DNA from: Galaxea fascicularis
Taxonomy: Eukaryota; Cnidaria; Anthozoa; Scleractinia; Euphylliidae
Direction of reading: 5' to 3'
DNA: 64,000 nt
NCBI GenBank assembly: GCA_948470475.1
Contig: OX419344.1
Location: forward strand, 24,421,725-24,485,724
This document shows positions 61,401 to 64,000 of the stretch, in pieces. The notes beneath the pieces were generated by a model that was given only the letters and a program-made list of their open reading frames with translations, did no database searches and was not told where the DNA came from. Numbering within the stretch: the stretch's first letter is position 1; each line of letters opens with the position of its first letter. Position numbers and translations under genes: made by a program.

Positions 61401-64000
61401 CTGGGTATAAAGAAGGGAATCAGATAAACAAGTGCTTCAAGTTACAAGGTTAGAGCTCTTATATTGACCGAGACAATCGCCTATGATTATTCAAACAATA
61501 GAAATTGGTCAATGAGCAAAATCGAGCAAAATTCAAAATGCCATTGTTTCAATGTTCATATGGTCAGTTCTCTTTGAAAATGAGGAGTTTTGTCGATTTT
61601 TTTGCTGGGTATAAAGAAGGGAATCAGATAAACATGTGCTCCAAGTTACAAGGCTACAGCTCTTATATTGACCGAGAAAATCGCCTATGATTATTCAAAC
61701 AATAGAAATTGGTCAATGAGCAAAATCGAGCAAAATTCAAATACCATTGTTTCAATGTTCATATGGTCATTTCTCTTTGAAAATGAGGAGTTTTGTGGAT
61801 TTTTTTGCTGGGTATAAAGAAGGGAATCAGATAAACATGTGCTCCAAGTTACAAGACTAGAGCTCTTATATTGACCGAGACAATAGCCTATGATTATTCA
61901 AACAATAGAAATTGGTCAATGAGCAAAATCGAGCAAAATTCAAAATGCCATTGTTTCAATGTTCATATGGTCAGTTCTCTTTGAAAATGAGGAGTTTTGT
62001 GGATTTTTTTGCTGGGTATAAAGAAGGGAATCAGATAAACAAGTGCTTCAAGTTACAAGGCTAAAGCTCTTATATTGACCGAGAGAATCGCCTATGATTA
62101 TTCAAACAATAGAAATTGGTCAATGAGCAAAATCGAGCAAAATTCAAATACCATTGTTTCAATGTTCATATGGTCATTTCTCTTTCAAAATGAGGAGTTT
62201 TGTGGATTTTTTTGCTGGGTATAAAGAAGGAAATGAGATAAACATGTGCTCCAAGTTACAAGGTTAGAGCTTTTATATTGACCGAGACAATCGCCTATGA
62301 TTATTCAAACATTAGAAATTGGTCAATGAGCAAAATCGAGCAAAATTCAAATACCATTGTTTCAATGTTCATATGGTCATTTCTCTTTCAAAATGAGGAG
62401 TTTTGTGGATTTTTTTGCTGGGTATAAAGAAGGGAATCAGATAAACATGTGCTCCAAGTTACAAGGCTACAGCTCTTATATTGACCGCGAAAATCGCCTA
62501 TGATTATTCAAACAATAGAAATTGGTCAATGAGCAAAATCGAGCAAAATTCAAATACCATTGTTTCAATGTTCATATGGTCATTTCTCTTTGAAAATGAG
62601 GAGTTTTGTGGATTTTTTTGCTGGGTATAAAGAAGGGAATCAGATAAACATGTGCTCCAAGTTACAAGACTAGAGCTCTTATATTGACCGAGACAATAGC
62701 CTATGATTATTCAAACAATAGAAATTGGTCAATGAGCAAAATCGAGCAAAATTCAAATACTATTGTTTCAATGTTCATATGGTCAGTTCTCTTTGAAAAT
62801 GAGGAGTTTTGTGGATTTTTTTGCTGGGTATAAAGAAGGGAATCAGATAAACAAGTGCTTCAAGTTACAAGGTTAGAGCTCTTATATTGACCGAGACAAT
62901 CGCCTATGATTATTCAAACAATAGAAATTGGTCAATGAGCAAAATCGAGCAAAATTCAAAATGCCATTGTTTCAATGTTCATATGGTCAGTTCTCTTTGA
63001 AAATGAGGAGTTTTGTCGATTTTTTTGCTGGGTATAAAGAAGGGAATCAGATAAACATGTGCTCCAAGTTACAAGGCTACAGCTCTTATATTGACCGCGA
63101 AAATCGCCTATGATTATTCAAACAATAGAAATTGGTCAATGAGCAAAATCGAGCAAAATTCAAATACCATTGTTTCAATGTTCATATGGTCATTTCTCTT
63201 TGAAAATGAGGAGTTTTGTGGATTTTTTTGCTGGGTATAAAGAAGGGAATCAGATAAACATGTGCTCCAAGTTACAAGACTAGAGCTCTTATATTGACCG
63301 AGACAATAGCCTATGATTATTCAAACAATAGAAATTGGTCAATGAGCAAAATCGAGCAAAATTCAAATACTATTGTTTCAATGTTCATATGGTCAGTTCT
63401 CTTTGAAAATGAGGAGTTTTGTGGATTTTTTTGCTGGGTATAAAGAAGGGAATCAGATAAACAAGTGCTTCAAGTTACAAGGTTAGAGCTCTTATATTGA
63501 CCGAGACAATCGCCTATGATTATTCAAACAATAGAAATTGGTCAATGAGCAAAATCGAGCAAAATTCAAAATGCCATTGTTTCAATGTTCATATGGTCAG
63601 TTCTCTTTGAAAATGAGGAGTTTTGTCGATTTTTTTGCTGGGTATAAAGAAGGGAATCAGATAAACATGTGCTCCAAGTTACAAGGCTACAGCTCTTATA
63701 TTGACCGAGAAAATCGCCTATGATTATTCAAACAATAGAAATTGGTCAATGAGCAAAATCGAGCAAAATTCAAATACCATTGTTTCAATGTTCATATGGT
63801 CATTTCTCTTTGAAAATGAGGAGTTTTGTGGATTTTTTTGCTGGGTATAAAGAAGGGAATCAGATAAACATGTGCTCCAAGTTACAAGACTAGAGCTCTT
63901 ATATTGACCGAGACAATAGCCTATGATTATTCAAACAATAGAAATTGGTCAATGAGCAAAATCGAGCAAAATTCAAAATGCCATTGTTTCAATGTTCATA
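37480..64000 (+). repeat. Homogenised 610 bp higher-order repeat domain
   Basis: Three monomer types alternate. Type A (204 bp): caaaatgcc, cagttctc, usually tgtcgat, ggctacagctc. Type B (203 bp): aaataccat, catttctc, then either gactagagc/caatagcc or ggcaatgag/aaagctagagc. Type C (203 bp): aaatactat, cagttctc, aacaagtgcttcaag, ggttagagc. Type A recurs at 37507, 38117, 38727, 39337 and 39947 (610 bp steps). Later steps of 611, 813, 1018, 1423, 2237 and 3659 bp equal 3, 4, 5, 7, 11 and 18 monomers. Copies of a type are almost identical over 26 kb, which indicates recent homogenisation. Confidence 0.88.

Larger units (their letters stand above)
22340..64000 (+). repeat. Giant tandem satellite array, about 203 bp monomer, about 205 copies, right end beyond window
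   Basis: Head-to-tail repeats without any interruption by other sequence. One consensus monomer begins gattattcaaacaatagaaa, passes through ttcatatggtcatttctctt, a T6-T8 run, gctgggtataaagaagg and gctccaagttacaag, and ends gaccgagaaaatcgcctat. Spacing between successive gattattc starts is 203 bp (for example 22468 to 22671), with a 204 bp variant carrying one extra A (ttcaaaatgcc instead of ttcaaatacc). AT-rich. 203 is not a multiple of 3, so no frame stays open from unit to unit. No transposase, promoter or spacer is seen. Satellite DNA; a centromeric or heterochromatic role is possible but not shown. Confidence 0.97.

Noticed and set aside
37507..63723. Dozens of identical 61-residue open frames (start MVNEQNRAKF) in the satellite
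   Set aside because: They repeat only because the DNA repeats. The monomer length (203 bp) breaks the frame between units, there is no start context or splice logic, and type B and C monomers lack the frame.
22340..64000. CRISPR-like or phage-type repeat array
   Set aside because: Units are contiguous 203 bp monomers without unique spacers, and the surroundings are intron-containing animal genes.
22340..64000. Centromere identity through a CENP-B box
   Set aside because: I looked for the nTTCG-n4-A-n2-CGGG pattern in the monomer and did not see it. Centromere function cannot be claimed from sequence alone.

Overview
The window is nuclear DNA of an animal, most likely an anthozoan cnidarian such as a stony coral. 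Genes have many short exons with GT/AG introns, proteins read as close relatives of vertebrate ciliary proteins, and the introns carry short fold-back elements of kinds I associate with coral and anemone genomes. The last point is recollection, so the phylum is an inference.

Layout. (1) 1-16341, + strand: the 3' two thirds of CFAP44 (WDR52), an axonemal tether/tether-head protein. About 26 exons encode roughly the last 1280 residues: the end of the WD-repeat part, a charged linker, then a long coiled-coil region to a stop at 16163 and a poly(A) signal at 16336. The 5' end lies left of the window. (2) 8463-9431, - strand: a small two-exon gene nested antisense in one CFAP44 intron, encoding about 201 residues with an N-terminal coiled coil and a C-terminal MYND zinc finger. 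(3) 17164-21875, - strand: the last seven recognisable exons of CEP164, a distal-appendage centriole protein, lying tail to tail with CFAP44 about 0.8 kb away. Its 5' part is not in the window. (4) 22340-64000: an uninterrupted tandem satellite of about 203 bp monomers, roughly 205 copies, running off the right edge.

The satellite is the dominant and most unusual object. The left part is a divergent mix of monomers. A stretch near 31-36 kb holds a compound 519 bp unit (two full monomers plus a 113 bp truncated one), present in two related blocks. From about 37.5 kb the array is organised as a 610 bp higher-order repeat of three monomer types (203+203+204 bp) with near-identical copies and visible block duplications (offsets of about 2.2, 3.1, 4.5, 5.3 and 12.0 kb). 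Because CEP164 is open at its 5' side exactly where the array begins, either the array sits inside a CEP164 intron or the locus is interrupted or misjoined there.

CFAP44 and CEP164 both serve cilia (axonemal motility and basal-body docking). I see no bacterial-type defence system, CRISPR, rRNA or tRNA. The many identical 61-75 residue ORFs in the array are by-products of the repeat and are not called as genes.
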